Shown one piece after another: positions 6,608 through 13,653 of a stretch of 13,653 nucleotides of DNA; the stretch's first letter is position 1, and every line of letters starts with the position of its first letter. Under the pieces are notes generated by a model. The model was not told where the DNA came from and did not search any database. It was given only the letters and a program-made list of their open reading frames with translations. This DNA comes from Flavobacteriales bacterium (lineage in GTDB: Bacteria > Bacteroidota > Bacteroidia > Flavobacteriales > UA16), in the NCBI GenBank assembly GCA_018700255.1, contig JABISU010000165.1:1-13653 (forward strand), given 5' to 3'. The position numbers were made by a program, and so were the translations under genes.

Positions 6608-7885
6608 ATGGACCCTGACCCCTCCAGTTCTATATTAATAATACTTATTTCGCTTGCTGCTTCCGCGTTCTTTTCCGGAATGGAAATGGCGTTCGTTTCT
6701 GCCAATCGACTACAAGTTGAACTTGACTCTGATCAAGGCTGGCGCGGTAGACTCGTTTCAAACTTTGTCAAAAGGCCTCAACTATTTATTTCAGTAATGT
6801 TAGTGGGCAATAACATTGCTCTTGTTGTATGTGGTATGGAGTCTGGAGCTTTAATAAGCCGGCTTTTATTCAATGCAAACGATTGGCTATCTGCATCTTC
6901 TCCTATTGTGGCTCTTTCAGTCCAAACTATTTTAACCACCATTATTGTCATTGTTACTGCCGAATTTATTCCTAAATCATTTTTCCATAGAGATCCAACT
7001 CTTTGGTTAAATCGATTCAGTATTCCCCTCACCATTATTATTTTAATATTAGCCTTGCCAGCACTTGCCGTTATGGGACTCAGTCTCATTTTCTTATTTC
7101 CTTTTGTAACAAACAGGATTGAAGCTGGCAATAGAGGGTTTGGCTCTACAGATTTAGATCATTTCCTTGAATCCGCCAGTGATAAGATGATTCCTGAACA
7201 AGAACTTGAGCACGAACTTGAAATTTTAAAGAATGCTCTACGATTGAGCTCCGTACAAGCTCGAGATTGTTTAGTCCCTCGAAATGAGGTTGTAGCTGTT
7301 TCTAAAGACACTTCAATAGATGAAATTCGAGATCTTTTTACATCAACTGGACTATCTAAAATCGTTATCTACGAAGAGGATATTGATAACATTATAGGAT
7401 ATTGTCATGTAAAGGATTTATTCAGCCTACCCAAGTCAATTAATAAAATTGTGCTTCCTACATTCTACATACCAGAGCCAATGGCGGGTGATGTATTGTT
7501 GAAACAGTTTATGCGTCGCCGCAGATATTTAGCTGTTGTACTTGATGAATTTGGTGGTACGGCGGGCATCTTAACAATGGAAGATATTGTGGAGGAATTA
7601 CTAGGAGAAATCGAAGACGAACACGATGTAGATATCTTAACTGAGGAAGAAATAGGTAATAATACATGGCTCTTATCAGCTCGTCATGATGTAGAGCATC
7701 TGAATGATAAATTTAATTTAAACCTGCCACTTGACGACGCATACGAAACCCTGGGAGGCTTAATTATACATATGATTGCGACGCTCCCTGAAGAGGGTGC
7801 TATCATCAATATTAACGATTGTAAAATCACCGTAAAGAAGGTTGAATCAACAAGAATAAACGTAGTTGAGTTACAATTACTTTGA
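6608..7885 (+). CDS. CNNM/CorC-type (HlyC/CorC) membrane protein with CBS pair
   Basis: A 425-residue paralog of GldE with the same architecture. It has a DUF21/CNNM membrane domain with hydrophobic segments near residues 8-31, 59-78, 99-121 and 138-168, containing FFSGMEMAF (21-29) and AEFIPK (118-123). A CBS pair follows, with LVPRNEV at 222-228 and DEFGGTAGILTMEDIVEEL at 313-331, then a CorC_HlyC C-terminal domain with TLGG at 381-384. The family is tied to divalent-cation (Mg2+/Co2+) homeostasis. The name hemolysin often attached to it is a historic label, and there is no evidence of haemolysis. Compared with GldE it has a fourth, longer hydrophobic stretch after the AEFIPK motif. It closes the packed nine-gene run; a promoter-like site overlaps its end and 50 bases separate it from ppiD. 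Confidence 0.9.
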   Translation: MDPDPSSSILIILISLAASAFFSGMEMAFVSANRLQVELDSDQGWRGRLVSNFVKRPQLFISVMLVGNNIALVVCGMESGALISRLLFNANDWLSASSPIVALSVQTILTTIIVIVTAEFIPKSFFHRDPTLWLNRFSIPLTIIILILALPALAVMGLSLIFLFPFVTNRIEAGNRGFGSTDLDHFLESASDKMIPEQELEHELEILKNALRLSSVQARDCLVPRNEVVAVSKDTSIDEIRDLFTSTGLSKIVIYEEDIDNIIGYCHVKDLFSLPKSINKIVLPTFYIPEPMAGDVLLKQFMRRRRYLAVVLDEFGGTAGILTMEDIVEELLGEIEDEHDVDILTEEEIGNNTWLLSARHDVEHLNDKFNLNLPLDDAYETLGGLIIHMIATLPEEGAIININDCKITVKKVESTRINVVELQLL

Positions 7886-7908
7886 GTGGCTTTAATTTGT
7901 TATCTTCG
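7881..7908 (+). promoter_or_regulatory. Candidate Bacteroidota-type promoter for ppiD
   Basis: TATCTTCG at 7901-7908 matches five of the six fixed positions of the Bacteroidota -7 element TAnnTTTG. TTTG at 7881-7884 could be the -33 element; the spacing of 16 is at or just below the usual range. Transcription would begin around 7913-7916, leaving a short leader before the ppiD start at 7936. This is pattern matching only. Confidence 0.4.
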
Positions 7909-7924
7909 CGCACCTGATATAAAA

Positions 7925-7945
7925 ATGTCTTTACTATGGCTATGA
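7925..7945 (+). other. Possible six-codon upstream ORF overlapping the ppiD start
   Basis: ATG at 7925 is preceded by a run of A and opens an out-of-frame ORF of six codons (MSLLWL) ending with TGA at 7943-7945. It runs over the ppiD ATG at 7936, and its stop overlaps the second in-frame ATG of ppiD (7942) as ATGA. It could serve translational coupling or be chance. Confidence 0.2.
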
Positions 7946-9987
7946 TTGAAAATATTCGCAACCGTCAAGGTTTGCTAATGGTGTTCTTAGGGATTGGTAT
8001 GCTTGGATTCTTAGTCCCATTTGATGCTGTTCTCGCTTTAATGGGCCAAGGAGCTGCTACTGAAGTCGGATCTGTTGACGGGGTTAGTATTACAGCTCAA
8101 GAATATCAAATTGCAGTTCAGAAGCGCAGAAGTTTAGGTTTCTCTGGTGACCAACTACAAGACGAGGTTTGGCAAGACATTACATCTGCAATTTATATGG
8201 ATGATGTGTTTTCTGAAGTTGGGATGACAGTTTCTGACAAAGAATATCAAGAACTGCTATTCGGAGATATAGCCTCTCCTTATATGTCTCGTGCTTTTTA
8301 CAGCAACGGAGATAACAAAAGAACTTGGGTTCAGAATTTTCAGAATATGCTTACCACACCTCAGGGTAAAGCTAATTTTATGAATTACAAGAGTGTTATT
8401 GTTTCAAAGCGTAAAAAAGAAAAATTTGAGTCTCTTGTTCAAGCCGGAGCTTATACTTCAGAACTTGAAGGTAAATTTGATTACACACACACTGAGCGAA
8501 CTGCCAAGTTTAAATATGTTGTTAAGCTCTTTAACTCTATTGCTGACAGCTCGGTAGATGTAAGTAACAGGGATATTCAAGCATTCTATGCTTCTCATAA
8601 AGATGAGAAGAAATATAAGCAAGCTGAAGGTAGAGATATTACAATTGTTAAGATTCCAGTTGGAGCATCTGAAGGAGATGTTGAGTCTATTTATGCAGAA
8701 CTGAATATTTTATCAAGTGAGTGGGAGTCTGCTGAAGACGCAACTGAGTTTGCTAAACAAAACGGAACTGACAATCCAATTAACACAATTAGATTTGCTG
8801 ATGTCGAGACTGATATTACGGAATCAACTTTCTTTGATGTTAGTATTGGAACAGTTGTAGGTCCATACCAAAAAGGTGAATCTATTATTATTGCAAACGT
8901 ACTAAGCCGCACTATGGTTCCAGACACTGCAGCGAAGGTTAGACACATTCTTCTCCAAGCTAAAGACGTTAAGGACGCAAGTGAAATGGCTGTTCTAAAT
9001 TCTAAAGGTGACAGCTTAGTTAGACTGTTAAAAAATGGTGCTGACTTTACAGATTTAGCTTCGCGCTTTTCTGATGATCCCGGCTCTAAAACTAACGGAG
9101 GAGTATATGACTTTTTTCCACAAGGACAAATGGTAAAAGAGTTTAATGACTTCAGCTTTAACAAACGTATCGGTACAATTGGATCGGTTGAAACGAGCTA
9201 CGGAATACACGTTATCGAAGTTTTAGATCGTCGTAAAAAAGTTGAAGAAGTTGAAGTTGCGATGATTGTTCGCTCTTTAGAGGCTTCTGATAAGACAAAG
9301 CGTGATGCTTATGCTGACGCTAATGAATTTGCAATTGAGTCAACTGACAAAGAATCTCTTATTTCATCAGCTAAAGATGCAGGCTACACCTCAAGCGATA
9401 TTAAAAACGTAATTCGCAAAGCAACATCTCTTGCTGGATTACTTGACGCTGGTGAACTTGTGAACTGGTCATACGGCGCAGAGGTAGGTGATATAAGTCA
9501 TCCTATTCTAATTGACGATAACTACATTGTTGCAATTCTTACTATTTCGAAAGAAAAAGGTGTCCCAGCGTTTGTAGATATTGAAGACAAGATGATAGCT
9601 GGAGCTACACAAGAAGCAAAAGGTAAATATTACGCTTCCCTAATGAATGGAATTAACCTTGAAGAGGTAGCTAGTGCTGTGAATTCCACTGTGAAAACAG
9701 CTCAAAATGTGAATCTAAATAAAGCAATAATAACTGGTAGTGGCGCTGCTGCAGAGCCTGAGGTGACAGGGTTAGCCTTTTCTATTCCTGTGGGAGAGAT
9801 GTCAAATGCGATTATTGGAAATCATGGGGTTTGGGTTATTGCTCCTGAGAGCATAACTGAAGCTGAAGAGAAAACCGATTTCCTTTCTGAGCAAAGTGCA
9901 TTAGCTACAAAAGCACGTTCAGGTTTATCTCTTGCGATTACGAATGCTATCCGTGACGAGTCAAACGTTACTGACAACCGTAATTAA
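7936..9987 (+). CDS. ppiD: PpiD-like peptidyl-prolyl isomerase (periplasmic chaperone)
   Basis: A 683-residue protein of the PpiD/SurA class. A short cytoplasmic N-terminus with basic IRNR leads into one membrane helix at about residues 12-36. A SurA_N-like helical region with GSVDGVSITAQEYQ follows, and then a complete parvulin domain at about 333-432 (VRHILLQAKD; ADFTDLASRFSDDPGSKTNG; QMVKEFNDFSF; TSYGIHVIEVLDRR). Two later stretches, EVGDISHPILIDDNYIVAIL (about 518-537) and a similar one with PVGEMSNAI near 618-626, resemble degenerate parvulin fragments. PpiD sits in the inner membrane facing the periplasm and helps newly exported proteins, including outer-membrane proteins, to fold. The start MAMIENIRNR fits the usual opening of Bacteroidota homologs. 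The gene has its own candidate promoter and a hairpin after its end, so it may be a separate unit although it follows the envelope operon directly. Confidence 0.92.
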   Translation: MAMIENIRNRQGLLMVFLGIGMLGFLVPFDAVLALMGQGAATEVGSVDGVSITAQEYQIAVQKRRSLGFSGDQLQDEVWQDITSAIYMDDVFSEVGMTVSDKEYQELLFGDIASPYMSRAFYSNGDNKRTWVQNFQNMLTTPQGKANFMNYKSVIVSKRKKEKFESLVQAGAYTSELEGKFDYTHTERTAKFKYVVKLFNSIADSSVDVSNRDIQAFYASHKDEKKYKQAEGRDITIVKIPVGASEGDVESIYAELNILSSEWESAEDATEFAKQNGTDNPINTIRFADVETDITESTFFDVSIGTVVGPYQKGESIIIANVLSRTMVPDTAAKVRHILLQAKDVKDASEMAVLNSKGDSLVRLLKNGADFTDLASRFSDDPGSKTNGGVYDFFPQGQMVKEFNDFSFNKRIGTIGSVETSYGIHVIEVLDRRKKVEEVEVAMIVRSLEASDKTKRDAYADANEFAIESTDKESLISSAKDAGYTSSDIKNVIRKATSLAGLLDAGELVNWSYGAEVGDISHPILIDDNYIVAILTISKEKGVPAFVDIEDKMIAGATQEAKGKYYASLMNGINLEEVASAVNSTVKTAQNVNLNKAIITGSGAAAEPEVTGLAFSIPVGEMSNAIIGNHGVWVIAPESITEAEEKTDFLSEQSALATKARSGLSLAITNAIRDESNVTDNRN

Positions 9988-10007
9988 AAGACAGGGCTCT
10001 TAATTTA

Positions 10008-10060
10008 TAACTCAAGAAGGCAACTATCTCTACAACATATGAATCGAGAGTCTTGAGTTA
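10008..10060 (+). terminator. Inverted repeat after ppiD, possible terminator
   Basis: TAACTCAAGA (10008-10017) and TCTTGAGTTA (10051-10060) are perfect 10-bp inverted arms. Inside the 33-base loop, CTCT (10028-10031) and AGAG (10047-10050) can extend the stem across a one-sided bulge. GAGTTTTATT follows directly, a short T tract. The long loop and weak T run make it an imperfect intrinsic terminator; an mRNA-processing hairpin or a dyad operator for the next gene are alternatives. It lies in a 154-base gap between ppiD and tdh. Confidence 0.4.
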
Positions 10061-10100
10061 GAGTTTTATTGTCAATTAATGTGTATTCAACCTGATTTGA

Positions 10101-10134
10101 TTGCACATCACAAAGGCATCGCGTCTTATCTTGT
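10101..10134 (+). promoter_or_regulatory. Weak candidate promoter for L-threonine dehydrogenase
   Basis: TATCTTGT at 10127-10134 matches four of six fixed positions of TAnnTTTG, and TTG at 10101-10103 lies 23 bases upstream. It shares the TTATCTT core with the site before ppiD. Transcription would begin almost at the ATG at 10142, implying a very short or absent leader. Confidence 0.25.
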
Positions 10135-10141
10135 CGCCGCA

Positions 10142-11086
10142 ATGGAAAAACATATAGTTATTGGAGCTTCAGGCCAACTTGGAATTGAGCTTATCATAGG
10201 TATGCAAGCCAGGTATGGCGTTAATGCAGTGGTCGCTTGTGATATTATAAAATCAAATGACAAAGATGTAAATAAAAGTGAATTTATTTCACTCGACGCA
10301 ACTGATATCGATTCTGTGAGAAAAATCCTAAAGACAGGTGAGTTTACTCATGTATATCATTTAGTAGCAATGCTTTCAGCAAAGGGGGAGGAAAACCCTA
10401 TTGCCGGTTGGGATTTAAACATGAAATCACTATTAAACGTATTAGAGTGCGCTAAAGAAGGATTTGTGAAAAAGGTTTTTTGGCCTAGTTCTATAGCAGT
10501 TTTTGGACCAAATGCCCCTAAAATAAAAACATCCCAAGATACTTTTTGCGACCCTACAACTGTTTATGGCGTTTCTAAAGTTGCAGGAGAATTGTGGGCA
10601 AAATACTATTTTGAGCACTACGGAGTTGACGTTAGAAGTGTCAGATATCCAGGACTTATCGGTCACCGGTCTAAACCTGGAGGTGGCACAACTGACTATG
10701 CTGTTGAAGCTTTTTATTGTGCATTAGATAATAAACCGTTTGTTTGCTATTTAGATAAAGATGAGGCTCTTCCAATGATGCACATGGATGATGCTGTTAG
10801 AGCAACTCTTGATATTATGGAAGCTCCTAGTGAAAATATTAAAACTAGGACTTCTTACAATCTTTCTGGTTGTTCATTCTCTCCTTCTGAATTAAATTAC
10901 GAACTTTCTAAGTTTGTCAGTAATTTCATTCCCGAATACAATCCTGATTACAGACAAAAAATAGCGGCGTCTTGGCCAGATAGTATTGACGATTCTGAGG
11001 CGAAAAACGATTGGGGATGGGAGTCTGAATTCAGTACTTCTAAGCTTGTGAAGCATATGCTAGATGGGTTAAAATCTATAGTTTAG
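10142..11086 (+). CDS. tdh: L-threonine 3-dehydrogenase, SDR (epimerase-like) type
   Basis: Oxidises L-threonine with NAD+ to 2-amino-3-ketobutyrate, which 2-amino-3-ketobutyrate CoA ligase then splits to glycine and acetyl-CoA. From ATG 10142 the protein has 314 residues, the usual length. The Rossmann motif GASGQLG lies at 8-14. The catalytic set is WPSSIAVFG (Ser116/Ser117 region) and YGVSK with Tyr142 and Lys146. RYPGLIG, PGGGTTDYAV (179-188), LPMMHMDDAV and the late RQKIAASWPDSIDDSEA stretch are hallmarks of SDR-type threonine dehydrogenases rather than sugar epimerases. The frame stays open back to an ATG at 10079, but that would put 21 unconserved residues before the nucleotide-binding strand, so I prefer 10142. 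No gene for the partner ligase is in the window. The gene is preceded by a 154-base gap and followed after 34 bases by cysS. Confidence 0.88.
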   Translation: MEKHIVIGASGQLGIELIIGMQARYGVNAVVACDIIKSNDKDVNKSEFISLDATDIDSVRKILKTGEFTHVYHLVAMLSAKGEENPIAGWDLNMKSLLNVLECAKEGFVKKVFWPSSIAVFGPNAPKIKTSQDTFCDPTTVYGVSKVAGELWAKYYFEHYGVDVRSVRYPGLIGHRSKPGGGTTDYAVEAFYCALDNKPFVCYLDKDEALPMMHMDDAVRATLDIMEAPSENIKTRTSYNLSGCSFSPSELNYELSKFVSNFIPEYNPDYRQKIAASWPDSIDDSEAKNDWGWESEFSTSKLVKHMLDGLKSIV

Positions 11087-11091
11087 TTTTG
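11084..11091 (+). promoter_or_regulatory. Candidate -7 element for cysS
   Basis: TAGTTTTG matches all six fixed positions of the Bacteroidota -7 element TAnnTTTG. Its first three bases are the stop codon of the upstream dehydrogenase gene. No TTG is found 17-23 bases upstream, so a full promoter is not supported. The distance to the cysS ATG is 29 bases. Confidence 0.3.
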
Positions 11092-11120
11092 TAAAGTTAC
11101 AAGGATAAAAAAGACAACAA

Positions 11121-12614
11121 ATGCAACCACTGCAAATTCAAAATAGCCTAACACGTAAGAAAGAGGTATTTAAGGCTCTTAATTCTCCTCATGTAGGGAT
11201 GTGTGTTTGCGGACCAACTGTTTACAGCAATGTTCATTTAGGTAATGTTAGGACATTTCTTTCATTCGATATTATTTATCGATACCTCAAATTTATCGGA
11301 TATAAAGTTAGATATGTACGGAATATTACGGATGTAGGTCACCTAGTTGGTGATACCGACGAAGGTGAAGATAAAATCGGGAAAATGGCGAGACTTCAGA
11401 AACTCGAACCGATGGAGATTGTCCATAAGTACACCAACGACTTCCATGATGTAATGCGAGTCTTTAACATTCTAACTCCTTCTATTGAACCGACTGCAAC
11501 TGGTCACATTATCGAGCAGATTGCTTCTATTGAGAAGATTATCGACAACGGATATGGGTATGAGGTAAATGGAAACGTTTACTTCAGCGTACGAACTTTC
11601 AGTGAAGATTACTCTTACGGAGAGCTTTCAGGAAGGAAAATAGATGAACTGATGAGTAACTCGCGCGCACTTGACGGGCAGAGTGAAAAGAGAGATCCTC
11701 TAGATTTCGCCCTTTGGAAGAAAGCAGATGAGACACATCTTATGAGGTGGCCTTCGCCGTGGGGGGTAGGGTTCCCAGGTTGGCATTTAGAGTGCAGCGT
11801 TATGAGCACAAAGTATCTCGGAGATAGATTCGATATTCACGGAGGAGGAATGGATCTGAAATTCCCTCATCATGAGTGTGAAATAGCCCAAAACGTTGCT
11901 GCCAACAAAACTGAGAACCCGGTAGGCTACTGGATTCATGGAAACATGCTAACTGTAAATGGCCGTAAAATGTCTAAATCTGAGGGAAATGGTTTCACTC
12001 CCGAAGAATTAATTACAGGAAATCATCAACTTCTCAAAAGAGGATACTCACCAATGACGGTTAGATTCTTTATGATGATGGGCCACTACGCTTCGACTTT
12101 AGACTTCTCTAATGACGCATTAATAGCTGCTGAAAAAGGGCTTTCTAAACTTACAAATGCAGTTGAAGCGCTAGGTAAACTCGAAGGATCGATTGAGTTA
12201 AATCAGGATGTCGACGTGGCGGAATTGTCACAAAAATGTTATGACGCTATGAACGACGACTTCAACACACCTATGCTGATTGCGATATTATTCGAAGGCG
12301 TGAAGTGGATTAACTCAGCTACTGACGGAAGAATTTCTCTTAGTAATGACCAAATCTCAGCCCTCAAATCGCTCTACTCTGACTTTGTAAATGACGTGCT
12401 CGGGCTTTCGAATGAAGCTTCCGAAAATTCTCAGACTGGTGCTGAGGGTAATGAAGATATCTCAACCAACTTGTTAGATCTGCTCGTTGAATTAAGGTCT
12501 GATGCTAAAGCAAACAAAGATTACGCCGGAGCAGACAGAATTAGAAATACGCTAAGTAATATGGGGATTTCGATTAAAGACGGAAAAGACGGAAGTAGCT
12601 GGAGTCATGAATAG
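11121..12614 (+). CDS. cysS: Cysteinyl-tRNA synthetase
   Basis: Charges tRNA-Cys with cysteine using ATP; essential, cytoplasmic, class I. The 497 residues are typical for this lineage. The catalytic core shows CGPTVY with zinc ligand Cys30, the HIGH motif as HLGN at 39-42, WHLECS with Cys225, the [20 protein letters not shown] block giving zinc ligands His250 and Glu254, and KMSKS at 283-287. The helical anticodon region includes DDFNTPM, and the C-terminus has [20 protein letters not shown], as usual in CysS. All catalytic and zinc residues are present. ATG 11121 follows an A-rich leader, and the protein begins directly before the LTRKKEVF strand of the family. The stop TAG overlaps the next gene by 8 bases, suggesting that the two are translated from one message. 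Confidence 0.97.
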   Translation: MQPLQIQNSLTRKKEVFKALNSPHVGMCVCGPTVYSNVHLGNVRTFLSFDIIYRYLKFIGYKVRYVRNITDVGHLVGDTDEGEDKIGKMARLQKLEPMEIVHKYTNDFHDVMRVFNILTPSIEPTATGHIIEQIASIEKIIDNGYGYEVNGNVYFSVRTFSEDYSYGELSGRKIDELMSNSRALDGQSEKRDPLDFALWKKADETHLMRWPSPWGVGFPGWHLECSVMSTKYLGDRFDIHGGGMDLKFPHHECEIAQNVAANKTENPVGYWIHGNMLTVNGRKMSKSEGNGFTPEELITGNHQLLKRGYSPMTVRFFMMMGHYASTLDFSNDALIAAEKGLSKLTNAVEALGKLEGSIELNQDVDVAELSQKCYDAMNDDFNTPMLIAILFEGVKWINSATDGRISLSNDQISALKSLYSDFVNDVLGLSNEASENSQTGAEGNEDISTNLLDLLVELRSDAKANKDYAGADRIRNTLSNMGISIKDGKDGSSWSHE

Positions 12615-13611
12615 ATTGAAAAACTTGGTAGTAGGAGTTTTAATTTTAAGTGGAGTCATTTGTGGATGCGAGAGTGATGAAGGTGGTAAGGAGCGAGTTG
12701 TAGAGGTTGAGGCGGGGCGAGATAGCGTGGAGGTGCCTGAATTTTCAAATGATTCGGCCTACATCTACATTGAGCGCCAGGTCGCCTTTGGACCGAGGGT
12801 GCCTAATTCTGTGGAGCACGATAATTGTGGTGAATGGTTAGCCGATGAGCTAAGGCGACATGGCGCGGACGTTATTGTACAGAAAGGGAAATCAAAAGCT
12901 TTTGACGGAAAAATTTTAGAGCTATCAAATATAGTGGGGCAATACAATCTCGACTCCAAGAATCGTATTATGCTTTACGCGCATTGGGATACGAGGCCAT
13001 TTGCTGACAAGGATATTATCCGAATAAATGAGCCTATTGACGGAGCCAACGATGGAGGATCTGGAGTAGGGGTTTTACTAGAAATTGCTAGACAATTGGG
13101 AGATAAAGCTCCAAACATAGGAGTAGATATAATCTTCTTTGATGGTGAAGATTACGGAGCGCCAGAGGGAACTCCTTCTACGAGCACGAGTTATTTGGAA
13201 TGGTGTTTAGGGAGTCAGCTTTGGGCTAAGCAGCCACATCGGTATGGGTATAGGGCGAGATTCGGAATTCTATTAGATATGGTGGGGGCAAAAGATGCCG
13301 TTTTTAATAGAGAAGGAACCTCAATGAGGTATGCGCCAAGTGTAGTGAGAAAGGTTTGGTCTAGAGCTGAAAAATTAGGGTACGGGAGATGGTTTCAAAA
13401 TAGGGAAACGCCAGCTACAATTGACGACAACCTCTTCGTAAGCGAATTGGGTGGCGTACCGAGTGTAAATATTGTAGACTACAGGATGAACGTGATACCC
13501 ATGGGGTATGGTCCATTCCACCATACTCATGCCGACAATATGGACGTGATTGACCGATCTACGCTCGAAGCTGTAGGAAAGACCGTTCTTTCTATTGTTT
13601 ACAGCGAGTAA
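12607..13611 (+). CDS. Lipoprotein M28-family glutaminyl-peptide cyclotransferase
   Basis: A 334-residue lipoprotein with the signal sequence ending VICGC (Cys21) and a Glu/Asp-rich linker. The catalytic domain carries the M28 metal site: AHWDTRP (His126, Asp128), GANDGGSG (Asp149), DGEDYG (Glu181/Asp182), LLDMVGA (Asp224) and HHTHADN (His308). FGPRVPNS (61-68) near the domain start and the single-zinc ligand layout point to glutaminyl cyclase (type II QC) rather than aminopeptidase. Such an enzyme turns N-terminal Gln into pyroglutamate. Lipoprotein QCs of this kind are known in Bacteroidota such as Porphyromonas gingivalis, where they act on exported proteins that begin with Gln after signal cleavage. 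An aminopeptidase activity cannot be excluded from sequence. It overlaps cysS by 8 bases and is followed by 42 featureless bases to the window end. Confidence 0.87.
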   Translation: MNRLKNLVVGVLILSGVICGCESDEGGKERVVEVEAGRDSVEVPEFSNDSAYIYIERQVAFGPRVPNSVEHDNCGEWLADELRRHGADVIVQKGKSKAFDGKILELSNIVGQYNLDSKNRIMLYAHWDTRPFADKDIIRINEPIDGANDGGSGVGVLLEIARQLGDKAPNIGVDIIFFDGEDYGAPEGTPSTSTSYLEWCLGSQLWAKQPHRYGYRARFGILLDMVGAKDAVFNREGTSMRYAPSVVRKVWSRAEKLGYGRWFQNRETPATIDDNLFVSELGGVPSVNIVDYRMNVIPMGYGPFHHTHADNMDVIDRSTLEAVGKTVLSIVYSE

Positions 13612-13653
13612 AAGCCAGAATAATTATCGCTCACCTTTGAACTGATCTAGGAA

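Noticed and set aside
6608..7885. Reading the CorC-type protein as a hemolysin virulence factor
   Set aside because: The hemolysin name of this family is historical; the architecture is that of a cation-homeostasis membrane protein.
8691..9164. 157-codon open frame on the minus strand inside ppiD
   Set aside because: It is antisense to the conserved parvulin domain; the reading frame is explained by codon bias of the sense gene.
10079..10141. Upstream extension of threonine dehydrogenase to the ATG at 10079
   Set aside because: The extra 21 residues precede the Rossmann strand where homologs start, show no signal peptide or motif, and cover the only promoter-like site.
10142..11086. UDP-sugar epimerase as the identity of the SDR protein
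   Set aside because: The PGGGTTDYAV, LPMMHMDDAV and SWPDSIDDS stretches match SDR-type L-threonine dehydrogenase, not GalE-type epimerases.
13612..13653. CACCTTTG at 13632-13639 as a promoter element for a gene beyond the window
   Set aside because: It misses the first T of the -7 consensus, no -33 element is evident and the downstream gene is not visible.
1..13653. Mobile element, defence system or CRISPR array
   Set aside because: No transposase, integrase, nuclease or toxin-antitoxin genes, no repeat arrays and no tRNA were seen; every long frame belongs to a recognisable core or envelope gene.

Overview
The window looks like a piece of chromosome from a Bacteroidota bacterium, most likely a marine or aquatic member of Flavobacteriales. 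The DNA is AT-rich. Shine-Dalgarno sequences are essentially absent and A-rich stretches precede the starts instead. Lineage markers are present: GldE and GldD, a Bacteroidota-style PpiD, an SDR-type L-threonine dehydrogenase and a lipoprotein glutaminyl cyclase. Candidate promoters resemble the Bacteroidota pattern (TTG, then TAnnTTTG) rather than sigma70. All thirteen genes lie on the + strand and coding density is very high. I see no tRNA, rRNA, CRISPR array, insertion sequence, integrase or prophage gene.

Region 1 (1-7885) is one tightly packed run of nine genes: ssb (3' part only), gldE, gldD, coaX, a FadL-like outer-membrane barrel, a secreted TPR protein, an LptC-like lipoprotein, a small two-helix membrane protein, and a second CNNM/CorC-type membrane protein. 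Neighbours overlap by 1-10 bases or are separated by 8-14 bases, so the run is probably transcribed together from a promoter upstream of the window. Apart from ssb and coaX, everything in it belongs to the cell envelope.

Region 2 (7886-10141) has a 50-base gap with a candidate promoter, then ppiD, which encodes a membrane-anchored periplasmic parvulin-type chaperone. A 154-base gap follows. It contains a 10-bp perfect inverted repeat, probably a terminator or processing hairpin.

Region 3 (10142-13611) holds L-threonine 3-dehydrogenase, cysteinyl-tRNA synthetase and a lipoprotein M28/glutaminyl cyclase. The last two overlap by 8 bases. The final 42 bases are non-coding and show nothing recognisable.

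Most of this is conserved core genome, and I found no clearly novel defence, mobile or biosynthetic system. The most worthwhile observations are these: a glutaminyl cyclase encoded near two secreted proteins predicted to start with Gln after signal cleavage; a pantothenate kinase with a changed first phosphate-binding motif; an SSB without the usual acidic tip; a cysteine-rich secreted TPR protein paired with an uncharacterised barrel in an envelope operon; and a few possible translational and transcriptional control signals.
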